Shown: positions 21,788 to 34,620, counted from the stretch's first letter. The stretch is 64,000 nucleotides of DNA from Bryum argenteum (GCA_037043015.1 CM073322.1:31801864-31865863), one strand, 5' to 3'. Numbers and translations are program-made. Notes: generated from the letters alone by a model not told the origin.

Positions 21788-22661
21788 CCCCTAACTTTCC
21801 TTGAAGCCCGAAATGGGTTTTTGCAATTTGGGGCAGCCTAGATGAAGGTATTAGAAGTAATATTTTTGCCTAAGAATTTTATCAGGTCCTCCTTATACTG
21901 CAAAGTGTATGTGATAAAATTTGCAAAGTCAAATTCCAATTTTTGAGTCTTCTAGGACGATCCTTGGTTGCGAGCCGAAAAGGGGCAGCTCAAAAAGTAA
22001 TTTTTTTGAATTTTTTTTTTTTGAAACATGATCATTACTGAATCACTACTCAAATTTCAAAGTGGCTCAAGTCAAAAAGTTTACCAATTTTACAAGGGCA
22101 GCCTCCAAAAACATTTTGGGAGCTTGAAACCTCAAAACTGAAATTCTCTACCTCTAAGCACTTGTGGGGGTGTAAACCAATTTCTTTTCTTTTTTTAAAA
22201 CTTCCAACCATAAGATCTTGTACCTAAGAATATGCTTGATTACTCTTCGAAAAATTGACCCTTGGATGTTTACCATTTGAGAGATCATAACATCCAAAGT
22301 TTGTCTCCCAAGCTTTTTTGGGTATTGCGAAGATTGGTTTTAAAATTTTTGGAGGCTGTCCTTGTAAAATTGGTAAATTTTTTGACTTGAGTCACTTTGA
22401 AATTTGAGTAGTGATTTAGTAATGATCATGTTTCAAAAAAAAAAAATTCAAAAAAGTTACTTTTTTGAGTTGCCCCTTCTCGGCTCGCAACCCAAGGATT
22501 GTCCTAGAACACTCAAAAATTGGAATTTGACTTTGCAAATTTTACCACATAAACTTTGCAGTATAAGGAAAATTCTTAGGTAAAAATATTACTTCTAACC
22601 CCTTCATCTAGGCTGCCCGGAATTGCAAAAACCCATTTCGGGCTTCAAGGAAAGTTAGGGG
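21788..22661. mobile_element. Foldback TTAA element with arms of about 330 bp
   Basis: TTAA flanks both ends (21784-21787 and 22662-22665). The outer ends CCCCTAACTTTCCTTGAAGC are identical in inverted orientation. Similarity continues through about 330 bp of each arm, including a CAAAGTCAAATTCCAATTTT block and a poly-A/T tract, with only scattered differences. A middle of about 200 bp is unpaired. A transcript through it would fold into one long hairpin. Confidence 0.85.
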
Positions 22662-22665
22662 TTAA

Positions 22666-23700
22666 ATTATAGATTTTAAAATTATTATGATATTTTAGAC
22701 TCTAGTTTCCTTGTGCCATCTTATGTTGTAATAGGTTCAACTGAAACTTCTCTGATATTGTAAGAGAAGAAAAAATGAGTTGAATCCATTACAACATCAG
22801 ATATTAGATGTATGACAACATGAGAGATTTTAGTTTCCTTGTGCCATTTTATGATAAGTGATTTTTGATTTCTAAACCCTTCAACAATGAATAAAAAGAA
22901 TGGAGTTTACCAAATCACAAAATTCCTATGGGAACCGGAGGGTTTCCGCCAATAAGTTCATTTCGCAAGTAGTGAAGAATCCTAATAGCTATGGAATATT
23001 TGATCAAGGGTCTTGTAGGGTTGCAGTGACTCAAGTCAATGAAAAAACAAAAAATTTACTTGCTTATGTTGTTTAATTATACATTCAACCAATCAGCCCT
23101 TCACCCACTTGCATCACCCATGTAGTCTTCTTGCATGGAAAGGGCTTCTGATCGGTTAGGTTTCTGTCCCTCAACATGTCTGCTTTATATCATTAAGTCC
23201 TATTTTAGGACTCTCAATTACATTTTGGAATTAGATTTGAAGAACTCAATTGAGCTCAATCACAACACTAGCGGAAAGGTGGGAGTATCCACCAAGAACT
23301 AGTGACTTATTCCACCAAAATGAGGTGAAAGAAGACATTCTTGGTTGAATGCTCGGTGGAAACCGCTCCCTTTTCCAGCGTAACATCTTCAACGGATCAA
23401 TTAATACTAAACCCTTTGTGTGAAAGAATTTTCTGCCACATCATTTTCGTTGAAGCTGAAACGCAGTTCATTCATGAATGCTCTCGAACATTTAGAGTAC
23501 TGTAAAGTGCACATCATTCATACGATCGAAGGCCTTCGAAGCTGGAGCACAAGGCACCTTCAACATTCGTATGCAGGCAATTTCATCATACTTCGGACTT
23601 CACTTTTCTGTGCAAATTCAGCATTACAACATTCTACAAGATATCATTAAACTTTTCAATATATTTGACTACATGAAGCGGAAAAAACAGGATTGAGCCT
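22666..23700. other. AT-rich intergenic DNA with a small palindrome
   Basis: A 20-bp inverted repeat (ATGTTGTAATAGGTTCAACT and its near complement) at about 22722-22797 is the only structure noted. No gene recognised. Confidence 0.35.
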
Positions 23701-23720
23701 CTAAATTGGCATTGTAGGTC

Positions 23721-24267
23721 TTATTCGGGACGAATGGAAGTAAGCAGGCCGATATAGAACGGTATACTAGAGTGTGGATCCTGTTCCAGCAGTAAATTAA
23801 GCTTGTCCAGTGTATGAAGCTCTTCAGTAGGAAGCAAAGAGTTGCCGCCGTGAGGGCGAGCATGAGCTTCGAAAGAGTAATTTTTCTCAGCTTCATAACA
23901 ATCCACTTCAGCATCACAAGGAAACTCGAAAATCATTTCAACAGGCATCGATTGCACTTGCTTGGCTTGAAGGAAATGAGCAAGGGGTCAAAAGCGTCCA
24001 GACAAAACTAGCGTAGCGATCGTCCTTCACAGAGAACCTTCCTATTCTAGCAAACTCTTTAACTTCATCAAATTGGCGATATTCATGTTGCGACATGAAC
24101 CTCAAACTCAGTGACGGTGACGCTTTTATCGTAATTTCACATGTGTGGAGGGAGGAAATTCCAAGAGAGATGATGAATTTGGGAGGAAGGGGAAGGGAAA
24201 GTACTGGAGAGTATGGCAATAGCACGCGCTTTTGGCACAGAGTAGCGCAAGTTGAATGGAAAGACAT
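23721..24267 (-). CDS. Possible unrecognised small gene or gene relic
   Basis: Two consecutive minus-strand frames look more protein-like than their surroundings. The first, from about 24267 to 23938, includes SQHEYRQFDEVKEFARIGRF; the second, to 23721, includes EMIFEFPCDAEVDCYEAEKN and ends SIRPE before a stop. They could be two exons, but no convincing GT-AG pair was found that joins them. No family is recognised; this may be a decayed gene. Confidence 0.2.
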
Positions 24268-26431
24268 TCATGAGTCACACTGCTAGAATCGGGAGTCCCC
24301 CACCTGCCATTCTCCAAAATATTGAGGTTGCAGTAAAGTTTCATCAGTGCACCCTATCTCAACATCATATTGAAATTGGGAAATTTTCATTTAGGGAAAC
24401 ATGTGGATGACATATTTCCAGATAAGGGAACAAGTGCACACATATTTGCAGAGGGAAACAGAATCAGTAAAAATAAGACTCTGCAACATTCAGTGCAGGG
24501 TGAACAGCAAGGGCAGTGAGCTCTGATTAACGGAAACTAATCAGTATATGAGGAGGTCCAAAACTGTAAAACAATGAGCTCATTCATTCGGCACAGTTCT
24601 CTCCATTCCCGAAGAAGGTGATCATTTCACTGGTGCAAAATGGGCTTGAAATACTATGTTGAAACACTTTAATTCTAGGTTGGGATAGTGTTTCAACATG
24701 GTTCAAACACTATCACAACCTAAAATAGTGTTTCAACCATATAAGTATTTGTATATATTGCTTTCTAATATCACACTGGTCCAAAAAATAAAGACAAGAA
24801 GTACACATGATAATATGAACATTTCTTCAAGTTTAGGAAAATGTACAAAGGTTTTAGAGTAATATCTAAAAATTTGTCAATGTCTATTAGTGCTACTTGA
24901 GACAAAGTGTCTCCGTTAACATTTGGAAGACAATGGTAAATAATCCGTAAACACCTACTATCAATATTGAAGATGTCTTAATACAATCATTTGGAACAAC
25001 AGTATTTGGTAGAGACATTGATATGTTGGAATCTCTTTGAAGACAAACAATGAACACCATCAAATCTTGCTTGTAGTATGAACAATTGAACAAAAGAGAT
25101 AGGATACCGTCGTGGAGAATGAACCATACAAACGAGGAAGAATATGCTAACTAATCTATGAAATAGGCAATTCTATTATGCATTGGTTTGGTAAGGTACT
25201 GAGGACGTCACTGCATCATGCAATACATCTTGTTGCAACTCCGCAATGCCATAGTGTTAGCCCTTGCATTTTGGTTAGTTACCGGTTCAGTAGTGTAAAG
25301 ATGACCTATTGTGCACCCATGATGATGCACGTCCAAACCTAAGCCTACAATGAACTTTGTGTTCTCGCAAAATGTAATAAAAATAGGGCTTGAGAGGATA
25401 GCAGATTCTTACAAGAAATTGACTTTGGTCAATGTTTTCCATTCACTAAGCATGGATCTTAAAAATTCATTCTCCGACAGATGCATGCACACCCATTACA
25501 CATTACTAAACATTACACAATCAACAATAAAAATTCTTCAGTGAGGGTAGAATTTAAAGGCATGTACAGAGTTTCCGCGTTGCGCAAGTTTCTATGTTCC
25601 GGAAGCAACCTATCCTAGACCACGTTGGAATTGAAGTCTCTGTCTAAAAGAAACCCCAATTCCGTTAAAATGGCACTAGATCTTATATTTGTGCTCATAT
25701 AAAATGGTATATACTGTAATATCACAATTTTTTTGTAATATCACAACTTTATATACATTCTCACTGATTTTCCCAAATATCACCTTAAAATTGTGTTATA
25801 TGACATGGTTTTTGAACTACAGTTTAGAAAGTTGAGGTGTGCCATCTTACCGGAATAATGCCATTTTAACGGAATTGAGGTTAAGAGTAAAAATAATAAG
25901 CTCGCACAAGAATAAATGTAACTTATTTTAACAGTGAATGTTTAAAATTAAATATGAAAAAAGATCAAAAATCCATTTGAAAATATATAGTTTAATTAAT
26001 GTAAAAAAACCACAAATCAATAACTTGATATTCATCTCCTTCGTTGCGCACTTGACGAGCTCTTCCACTTTGAAATCAATAAGATCGATATTATTATATT
26101 TTTGACGTTGCAAGCAATCACGAACATTTTTCAGTAATTTTGTAACAATTAATTACTTACTTTAAAGGATAAACATCAACAAATACTTACATATTTGTGT
26201 CGAATTTGCACTACACCACTCCGTCCCGTGTGAGCTCAAAAGTTTATATGTTCTTCTGTTTTTTTCAATCTCTTGCACATTATAAGAAATTTCTCAACTT
26301 TTATCATTTTCTTCAGTTCATAGTAGTCTATCTCTAATCTTAACATTTTACTTTCAATAATTTTATTTTTGTTTTTATTTGTTCCTCAAAGTAGCATGGA
26401 GGCTTCTCAAATGCCCAAGCACTTGACCAAC

Positions 26432-26432
<1 letters not shown>

Positions 26433-26468
<36 letters not shown>

Positions 26469-26500
26469 TTATTATTTTATTATTATTATTATTTTATTTT
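26433..26500. repeat. ATT microsatellite
   Basis: A run of ATT units, partly interrupted by ATTTT, visible directly. Confidence 0.9.
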
Positions 26501-27663
26501 TTATTTTTTTAAATTTTTTAAATTTTTTTTTCTTGCAGATTCTACTATCAACTCTGAAGTAGTTAAAGCCACATATTCTTGGTGACCCCTTAAAGAAAAG
26601 AATTCTTTAAATTTTTAAAGAAAAAAATTTAACATCTCTCAATAAATTTTATCATTCGGTTGTCCAAATGCTGTGGTTTCCGCCAGTCACTTCCTCCTCC
26701 AAATCCTTCATATGTTTTGCTTAGTTTTGAAGACCCCGTATTTTCTTTGCCCTTTCTTTTAACAACACATAATTACCTCTCAGTAGCAAATCATGTAATT
26801 AAAAGATGATTACAAATTTAGTACAATATAATCATTCAATACATTTGAACGTCATGTTAAAATCATTTTACATGATTTAATATGACTCGTGTATGAATTT
26901 TTTTAAAATCAATTAAAATACAATAAAATGTACATAGTACACAACAATCAATAATCAAATCAATACTCAAGCCTGCGTTAATTTGTGAGAATAGCTTCGT
27001 TTCATGATGAGTGTGGATTCAGTAAGCACTTTGACATGTATGGATTCAAAAGGTTCTATCACCATAACATTATCGTTCATGATAAACCTTATTAATTTCG
27101 AAGTTTGTCTTCCTACTCTTCCATCCAATTCTTTCTATCCAATTTTATATCAAACAAAAAACATAAAACGACTTTAATAAACAATAAACACTTCTAATCG
27201 TAAAATGTGATGTTTTAAAATTTCTAAGATTTAATGTTGATTGCAAAAAAAATCGTTTGGAAACTATTCATTAAAATTGTAATTAATTGTATATTATGTT
27301 CAAATAGGTTGATTTTCATAAAAATTAAACAATTAAATTACTAAAAATAAATAAATTATGAATATATTATATAAACAAAAACTTACAAACAATTAACTCT
27401 CACATTTTATTTTATTTTTTAAAATATCATTATAGTTTTTTATACACTTTAACTTTCAAGATTTGTTATAATACATTTTAATGATTTTCATGTATTTGGG
27501 TTTTAATTTCTTGATCCACCCTAATGCCCAAGATTATTTCACAAGCTGTTGAGATTTTCCTTGCACAAATTCAACTTCTTAAATATAATTGTGCACAAAA
27601 TTTGGTTATACTAGATAGGCTTTTCAATCGTTATTATTTAATAACATATTATTAGTCATGTAC

Positions 27664-27800
27664 AAATATCATGAGACCTCACTATCAAATATCATGAGAC
27701 CTCACTATCAAATATCATGAGACCTCACTATCAAATATCATGAGACCTCACTTTCAAATATTATGAGACCTCACTATTAAATATCATGAAACCTCACTAT
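27664..27800. repeat. 23-bp tandem repeat, about six copies
   Basis: The unit AAATATCATGAGACCTCACT-ATC is repeated about six times with a few substitutions. Confidence 0.88.
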
Positions 27801-28968
27801 AGTGTTTGCAACGAGCCCATTTGTAACCTAAAGGCAGTGTTATTAAAGAAGGTAGCACTTTTATATATTTTAAGGCCATGCTACATGAGAGGACAGTGAG
27901 TTGGATGACTTGTATTGGTTCAAATGAGCAAGTGATTGCTACATGAGAGGAAGTATGGGAGTGGCAACAATGACATGAAACAATTTTTTAACTTTGGATT
28001 TTGCTTTGGATAATGCTTTGAAATCTACGTGGCAATAAAGTGACGTGACATGACACAATAAATGTATTCCAAAACTAGCAGGGGAGAAAAACAAGGAAAA
28101 GGAAGACAAAGTGTGATGTTGGAGTAAATTTTTGAAACTTCCTCTCCCTCTCGTGTGGGTTGGGCCTAAGTCACCCATTTCAATCATAAGGAAATCTTCC
28201 TCATAACAAGTTGTTTTGACATAAGCCCATACAAGATAGGTTTTTATCATTCCAAGAGTCTCTAACAGTGCAACATTTACATCACAAACAATGTTGAAAT
28301 GTCACAATATATGATTTGAATAACAATGCAACATTCACATTCACAAGCAAAATATAAGCTATGAGTACATTCGTGATGATCATTCCCTACAAACACAATT
28401 TGTGAAGATGTTGAAGCACTATTGCAGGTATGGCGTTACAACATAATAGTGTTTCAACCGTATTGAAACACTACCTTTGAAACACCATGTGAAACATTAT
28501 CTACATAGTTTTTCAACCGGTCTTAAGCATTTTCAAGGGTCGGTTGAAACATTATTATAGTGTTAAAAATAGTGTTTTAATTGTATTTTGCACGAGAGAG
28601 AGAACCAGGAGACTCTCTAAAACTCTATATTGACTTTCAAATCTCCTAAAGATATAGAGTATTGCAGCTGTATCGAGTGATATTATTCTAATCAATAGTC
28701 TTTTATTTTTAGGAAATGTTTTGTTGACAAGTTGATAGTTGTTGTTCTTACTTCTTTGGTACCTTTGATTATTCTTATACCTATAATGTGTACTATTCAA
28801 GCTTAATGTGTACCATTCAAACTTTCATATTTGCACCCCTTACAATACTTTATATAAGCAGGTCATTAAAAGGTCGTCATTTTATTCTATAAAGTAAAAA
28901 TATATATTGCAAATTTGCAAGTAAAAAATTTACTTAAATTTTTATATATTTAAAAAATGTAAAAAATT

Positions 28969-28970
<2 letters not shown>

Positions 28971-29007
<37 letters not shown>
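28971..29007. repeat. Poly-T tract
   Basis: An uninterrupted run of 37 T. It could be the poly-A tail of an old minus-strand retroposed sequence, but no body was identified. Confidence 0.85.
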
Positions 29008-29008
<1 letters not shown>

Positions 29009-29186
29009 TGATACTATCACTTTATTTAGAGACATTTTGAAAATACCCCAATTTCAATATATTCTTACATGCAGTCAAAGAGCAGTGTAGCAACACTAGA
29101 GCTTGTCCAACTCAATGTGTGTTGAGCGTTCATCTCCAGCATGCTTGAAGTCAAGATGATGTCAAAGGATCACAGCATCTGATTAA

Positions 29187-29924
29187 CCCTGGAACGTTGG
29201 AGCGGCCATTTTATGTCCGATGACCAGAACATTTTCACTGTAACCTATTATTGCGGGATGAATTTCATTCATGATTTTTGTAATTGGATTTATGAATGAT
29301 AATAGCATATCATGGAATTCATTTGAGGTCATTTAAGGTATTTCCTAAGATCACATGTGGTATGAAAGTTGAAAGAATGGTTAAAAACAAATCACCACAA
29401 AGTGCATTTCTGCAACTTTTTCCTACTTTTATTAAGTCTCAAATTTAGGCAACTAAATGATCTCTTTTGAGTTCAAGCTCAATTCATAAAATGAATCTTA
29501 CCAAGTCTTGTTTCTACTCCAAGTTAGAATTTCAAGAAATTCCTAATATCTAGTGATTTACTGACACCTTAAGTTTACATGCCTATAGGGTCTCTTTCTC
29601 AATTTTCAAATATAGCATGACACGAAACCATGGATCACACCATGCTATTCTTCACTACAATGTCCCCTTGTTCTAAAAATTTCAGATTTTTTGAAAGTGA
29701 TTTGTATTTGATATGAATTATTTTTGGTCTTTCTTTGAAAATTCACTTGAATTTCAAATCTTCCCAAAAAAATCTGAAATTTTTACAGCATATGAAAAGC
29801 ATGTGATCACATCTACGAAAAATAAAATAAAATATTTTACTTTCAGGTAAAGTGGCGAAATGGAGGATTCAGAGTAAGACATATCAAAGTTCAGGCCACG
29901 GTTATGGGCTCCGACGTTCTAGGG
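29187..29924. mobile_element. piggyBac-type element, family C (738 bp)
   Basis: TTAA flanks both ends (29183-29186 and 29925-29928). Left end CCCTGGAACGTTGGAGC; right end, reverse-complemented, CCCTAGAACGTCGGAGC. No coding capacity was seen. Confidence 0.8.
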
Positions 29925-29928
29925 TTAA

Positions 29929-30692
29929 TAGTTGAGTTCAATCTCAGTTTTTTGAGTTGGCAATACACATTTCGACATGTCGCATTGGTTGCACTTCTCC
30001 TCTATCGTTCTATTGTCCGTTGTTACGTGATATCAGGTCGTTTCCCTTTCTTTAGGTCTAGAATTCACCATCTTAACTTCATTTCCTCCAGACCTCGAGG
30101 ACAGCTATGGCGATTCAAATTTTGATTGATGCAAGCGGAACCCTGCACTTCGCTCGAATGCACATTACACGTTGCAAGCTGTATACATGACCAAACATGA
30201 AATTGTCGGTAGGGTGTACTTGTTCGACGTGGCCGAAGTTAAGGGCTCAGACGTCAAAATTATTCCAACGTCCGACAGATCAAACGATGCTATCTATATC
30301 ACAAACTGAGGGTATACTTGAAACTATGGGCACCTTCCTTTCAGTACAAAAACGGTATAGTTGAGGTGGTTTTTACTCGGATATGGTTGAGCTTACAAAG
30401 CGAATGGAGTTATGTATTTTCTTCCTCTGCTTTCTTGTATCAGTAAGCCTTCACGTTTGTTTGTTTGTTTCATGAGCTCAGCCTTCTATTGTGTTCGTTG
30501 GACTCGGTCCTCACGTTCAGAGTCTGATGGTGAATATCTCTGAGATATTTCCGCCTTCACTCATCAAGAGACGAACTGGCCTTTTTAGGATTTGCCATGG
30601 AAGCACATACACAACGTGGACGAATCAATAGTGGAATAAGTAGAAGGAGCAATGTATTCCTCCCAAGATGCAACAATGGGCAATACAAATTA
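29929..30692. other. Intergenic DNA
   Basis: Nothing is recognised. The open frame at 29904-30125 overlaps the end of the preceding element and is not gene-like. Confidence 0.35.
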
Positions 30693-30972
30693 CACTACTA
30701 ACTAGAAAAGAGGGGGGTTTGCAACGTTACAAATGTTTGTTTTTGTGTAAACGATACTCATGTCTAACAACGTTTTAGAACGTGCTTGAGCAACGTTTCC
30801 CAAGAAAATTAGCAGCCAATGTTTTCAATTAAATTATAAATGACGTTGTTTGGTCATCCGATAACGTTGTTTATTTTCTTGAGAACTTTGCTCAAGCAAG
30901 TTCCAAAACGTTGTTAAACCTGAGCAACGTTTGAGAAGAAAATGTTGCAAACCCCCTCAAATTGTAGTAGTG
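30693..30972. mobile_element. 280-bp foldback MITE with CACTA-like ends
   Basis: The left end CACTACTAACTAGAAAAG and the right end, reverse-complemented, CACTACTACAATTTGAG lead into a shared GGGGGGTTTGCAAC block. AACGTT motifs recur across both halves and the two halves are largely complementary, so the whole element can form a hairpin. No clear target duplication. Confidence 0.6.
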
Positions 30973-31275
30973 AAATAAGTATCAACCAATTTGAAAAAAT
31001 ATAAGATTCTTTGAGGTTCTTAACCGGAAATGAGTTTTGGGTTTCGGAGAGTGAATGATTCTATCCAAGTTGTAAATTGACATGAACTATAAAGGCCCAC
31101 GAGGAGACGTGGAGTAGGATTGAGGAAAATTTCCTTGTTGCTCTTCAAGTGAGAAGCCTGAAAAGAGTGCAAATAAAATCACATTAAAGAAAATGAAAAT
31201 TTCTTGCAATCCAACTGAAAACTTTGATATTGAATCGTAGGTGATCTTAGTTGAAATAGCTGTACTTGCTATTGA

Positions 31276-32088
31276 CTCCTAAATGGTTTGGCTAGTTTTA
31301 CAAATTCGAAAATATTCTCTAAAAATGTGTCATAAATGGAAACAAAGGTAAGTTGTTCAAATTTCAACCGTTTAATCTTGTAGAACACATATTTACACAT
31401 CACGTGGCTCAAGTTTTGAGTCATGAGGTTTCATAAATGGTGAGAACGTACCATATCAGTACTCAAAAAACATCACAAAATCTCAACATTTTCATTTTGA
31501 AATGAAAATGCTACAAATACATTTATTACCATGAATAACCACCATCAACAAAGATGTTTACCATCAACTCAATAACACTCTTGAACAAAAAAAAACCCTT
31601 TGAGAAAAAATTATGTTCAAAAATTTCACAAAGGAAAATAGTTAAAAACTCAACCCTTTATACTCAAATCTATGACTTATCTTCAATATATCTTTGATTT
31701 TGTCATGGTTATTACTACTAGAACTAGACTATATTTGGAATATATCACACAAATAAAGTCAAAAGCCAACGGCGGCTAAGAAGTTGTTTGCCTTATTCTT
31801 AAGATCATGATTTTATAAACAAGATTTCATAATCATCTTACAATGGTAGTACGTGCTCTATGGTTGAAAACTCAAAAACAAGAGTTGCCTTCACTGAAAT
31901 GCATGCCATTTATTTATGCTTCATTGTATGAATCTACAACTTTTACTACACAAATGAGACTCACTTGATTTGGAACCAAACCTAAGTGATTTCATCTACA
32001 ACAAAGTCCTATTGAAGAAGTTATGACTCATCAAAGTTTTTGCCCTTCATCCAAAATGTTGTTTTTTGATATTTGGCAAATATAGGAG
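31276..32088. mobile_element. Diverged family-B TTAA element (813 bp)
   Basis: Left end CTCCTAAATGGTTTGGC after TTGA (a mutated TTAA) at 31272-31275; right end TATAGGAG followed by TTAA at 32089-32092. The interior shares blocks with 16886-17492, such as CATGAGG-TTCATA and TTTTCA-TTT-AAATGAAAATGCTA. Confidence 0.65.
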
Positions 32089-32092
32089 TTAA

Positions 32093-32700
32093 GGAATTTT
32101 TGGGCAACAATAAGATATTCATGATACTTGATACTTCTGAGCCTACAATTGGACGAGGCATGTTGTTCAAAAATTTGTCATTCCTCAACAAGTGTCGATT
32201 TAAGATTGAATAAGGCATTCTTGGTGCAAGAAAAATGTTAAGGAACTTGTCCCTAGCTTGGCCGTAAGTGATAACTTGTGGGTGGCAAAGAGATTGGGGA
32301 CAGACAACAGTCTTAATATACAAAGGAACTCTTTACATGGGAAAGTCAAGCCGATCATGGGGCGGAAGGAGGAAAAAAACTAAAAAAATCCTCTTATGTG
32401 ATTGGTGTGTCTCTTCCAATATCTTGAATGTACCAATCGTACAAGGAACTTTGCACTCCTTTGGCCCCATGATTGCCTTGACTCCTCCTCTAAAGCTTCC
32501 CTAAATAAGACATTGGATTGAAAATATGTTTTTTTGACGTAGGGTATCCTATGGATTATTTGTGGATTATTATAATCCATGTCTCAAAGACAAAGGACGT
32601 TTCAGTAGGTTGGTTGATTCTTTAGAGAGCTTCCGAAGGACGCAATCGGCCGATAAGTGAGGGCGAAGTATGGCAAGGCCATGACAAGTTACAGCGGAGC
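32093..32700. other. Intergenic DNA upstream of atpC copy 1
   Basis: AT-rich up to about 32620, then rising GC towards the gene. No other gene recognised. Confidence 0.4.
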
Positions 32701-32775
32701 GGAGCGGGGGAGGCATTGATCGAAAGGTCGAAAAGCCCGACGCCGTGACGCCCGCCATTCGATGTATCGCTGCTG

Positions 32776-32781
32776 GATAAG
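32776..32781 (+). promoter_or_regulatory. GATAAG I-box upstream of atpC copy 1
   Basis: GATAAG, 133 bp before the start codon, lies in a short block (GCTGGATAAGGC) conserved in the promoter of the second atpC copy. I-boxes are known elements of light-regulated plastid-protein genes. Function here is inferred. Confidence 0.4.
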
Positions 32782-32913
32782 GCACCCTCTCCACCATCCC
32801 CTCCTCTGCCCCTCGCCCCACACCCACCTCCAGTCCGCATTTCTCAACAGGACCACCATCGAATCCTCGCTCCTCGATCAGCCCAGTCCCCGCCCCATTC
32901 TCGCCCCGCTGCA

Positions 32914-34192
32914 ATGGCGTCCTCGCTCGCCTGCGGCTCGTCGCTCAAGATGGCCTCCTTCGAGGGGCTGTCCTCGCGCTCGCTCGGCCTGCGCAGCGCC
33001 GACCCTGCGGACTCGCTCACGACCTCTGAGAGCGCCGGCGTCGCCCGCCGCGGCCGCTCTGTCGTCACCGCTGGACTCAAGGATCTCCGTGATCGAATTT
33101 CCACCGTCAAGAACACCCAGAAGATCACTGACGCCATGAAGCTCGTGGCTGCTGCCAAGGTGCGTCGCGCCCAGGAGGCTGTGGTGAATGGGCGCCCCTT
33201 CTCGGAGAATCTCGTCAAGGTGCTCTTCAATGTCAACGAGCAGCTGCAAACCGAGGACATTGACATTCCCTTGACCAATGTGAGTATTTTTTCTTTTTTG
33301 GATTCGATTGAATTGGGGATTAGATTGAATTTGGTTGAATGGAAGTGAATTGGGGAGGTGGATGCAAGCGCATTGGTGGCGATTGTGAGGTGGAGGGAAT
33401 TGAGATTTGAGGTTGTGAATGGTGGTTCAGGTGAGGCCGGTGAAGAAGATCGGGCTTGTGGTGATCACGGGAGACAGGGGTCTGTGTGGCGGTTTCAACA
33501 ACTACGTGCTGAAGAAGGCTGAGGCGCGGATGAAGGAGCTGCGCGACATTGGTGTGGAGTACACGGTGGTGAGCATCGGAAAGAAGGGCAACTCGTACTT
33601 CAAGAGGCGGCCTCAGATCCCCGTGGACAGGTTTCTGGACGCCGGGAATGCACCAACGACGAAGGAGGCTCAGGCTATCGCGGATGAGCTGTTCGCGCTG
33701 TTCGTGTCGGAGGAGGTGGACAAGGTGGAGCTGCTGTACACGAGGTTCGTGTCGCTGATCAAGTCGGACCCGATCATCCACACGCTGCTGCCACTGTCGC
33801 CGCAGGGCGAGGTGTGCGACATCAACGGGAACTGCGTGGACGCAGCGGAAGACGAGATGTTCCGGCTGACGACCAAGGACGGCAAGTTCTCGGTGGAGCG
33901 TGAGGAGATGCGGACGGAGACAGCGGAGTTCTCGGGCGTGCTGACGTTCGAGCAGGAGCCGGTGCAGATTCTGGACGCGCTGCTGCCACTGTACCTGAAC
34001 AGCCAGATTCTGCGCGCACTGCAGGACTCAGTAGCGAGCGAGTTGGCAGCTCGGATGAACGCGATGAACAACGCGTCGGACAATGCGAGGGACCTGAAGA
34101 AGGCGCTGTCGGTGTCTTACAACAGGCAACGTCAAGCCAAGATCACGGGAGAGATTCTGGAGATTGTGGCAGGATCCACGGTGACGATCTAG
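32914..34192 (+). CDS. atpC: Chloroplast ATP synthase gamma subunit, copy 1
   Basis: Two exons, 32914-33279 and 33431-34192, joined across a 151-bp GT-AG intron to give 375 aa. The gamma subunit is the rotating central stalk of chloroplast CF1Fo ATP synthase in the thylakoid membrane. An N-terminal Ser/Ala/Arg-rich transit peptide (about residues 1-50) precedes [20 protein letters not shown], the conserved start of the mature protein. [20 protein letters not shown] and a C-terminal helix ending AGSTVTI also match the family. The [17 protein letters not shown] segment holds the two cysteines that thioredoxin reduces to switch the enzyme on in light, which marks it as the plastid and not the mitochondrial form. 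It is one arm of an inverted duplication with the copy at 46200-47505; the proteins differ at only three transit-peptide positions. Confidence 0.95.
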
Positions 34193-34620
34193 GCGAGCAT
34201 GCCCATTAGTCGACTATCATCCGCGTCCGGGCGTCATAAGGAAGGCGTGGACGCGAGTGCGAATTGGAATGGTGTATTGGAGAGAGGATGGTAGGGGTCA
34301 GTTTAGAATGTGTACACTATGTGAAGTGAGGTGGAGATGGGATGAGGAGCTAGTGATCGAAACCCGGCCAGGAGCTACAGCCGCCCAGGTGGACGTTGCC
34401 GGGATATAGTATCGATGCAACGGCAGCATGTGGGAAATGGCTAGTGTTGAGATCACTTGAAATTGATGAGCCGTGAGGTTCGCGGCAGCCACCAATAAGT
34501 TTTGAGTAATTGTAATGTTGATGATAACGCAAGTGTGATTCAAGTGTTGAAGTATGCTGCGCTCTCGCGTTTCCTCTGAGACTGAGAGTCTGGCGCCGAG
34601 AGAGTAATACCAAATTTGCC

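Larger units (their letters stand above)
24628..28598. mobile_element. Possible CACTA-type element with subterminal repeats
   Basis: The left end reads CACTGGTGCAAAATGGG and the right end, reverse-complemented, CTCTCGTGCAAAATAC, a degenerate inverted repeat. Both ends carry clusters of the motif TAGTGTTTCAAC in direct and inverted orientation (24680-24745 and 28445-28575). Such subterminal arrays are typical of CACTA elements. No target duplication or transposase was found; the interior is AT-rich with simple repeats. Confidence 0.45.
32690..34620. repeat. Left arm of the atpC inverted repeat
   Basis: The arm covers atpC copy 1, part of its promoter and about 430 bp after the stop, and is matched in inverted orientation by about 45790-47770. 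Coding and 3' flanks are most similar; the intron and 5' leader are diverged. The outer limit in the promoter is approximate. Confidence 0.75.

Noticed and set aside
27664-27800. CRISPR-like array of 23-bp units
   Set aside because: The units are directly adjacent with no spacers, in a plant nuclear context; it is an ordinary tandem repeat.
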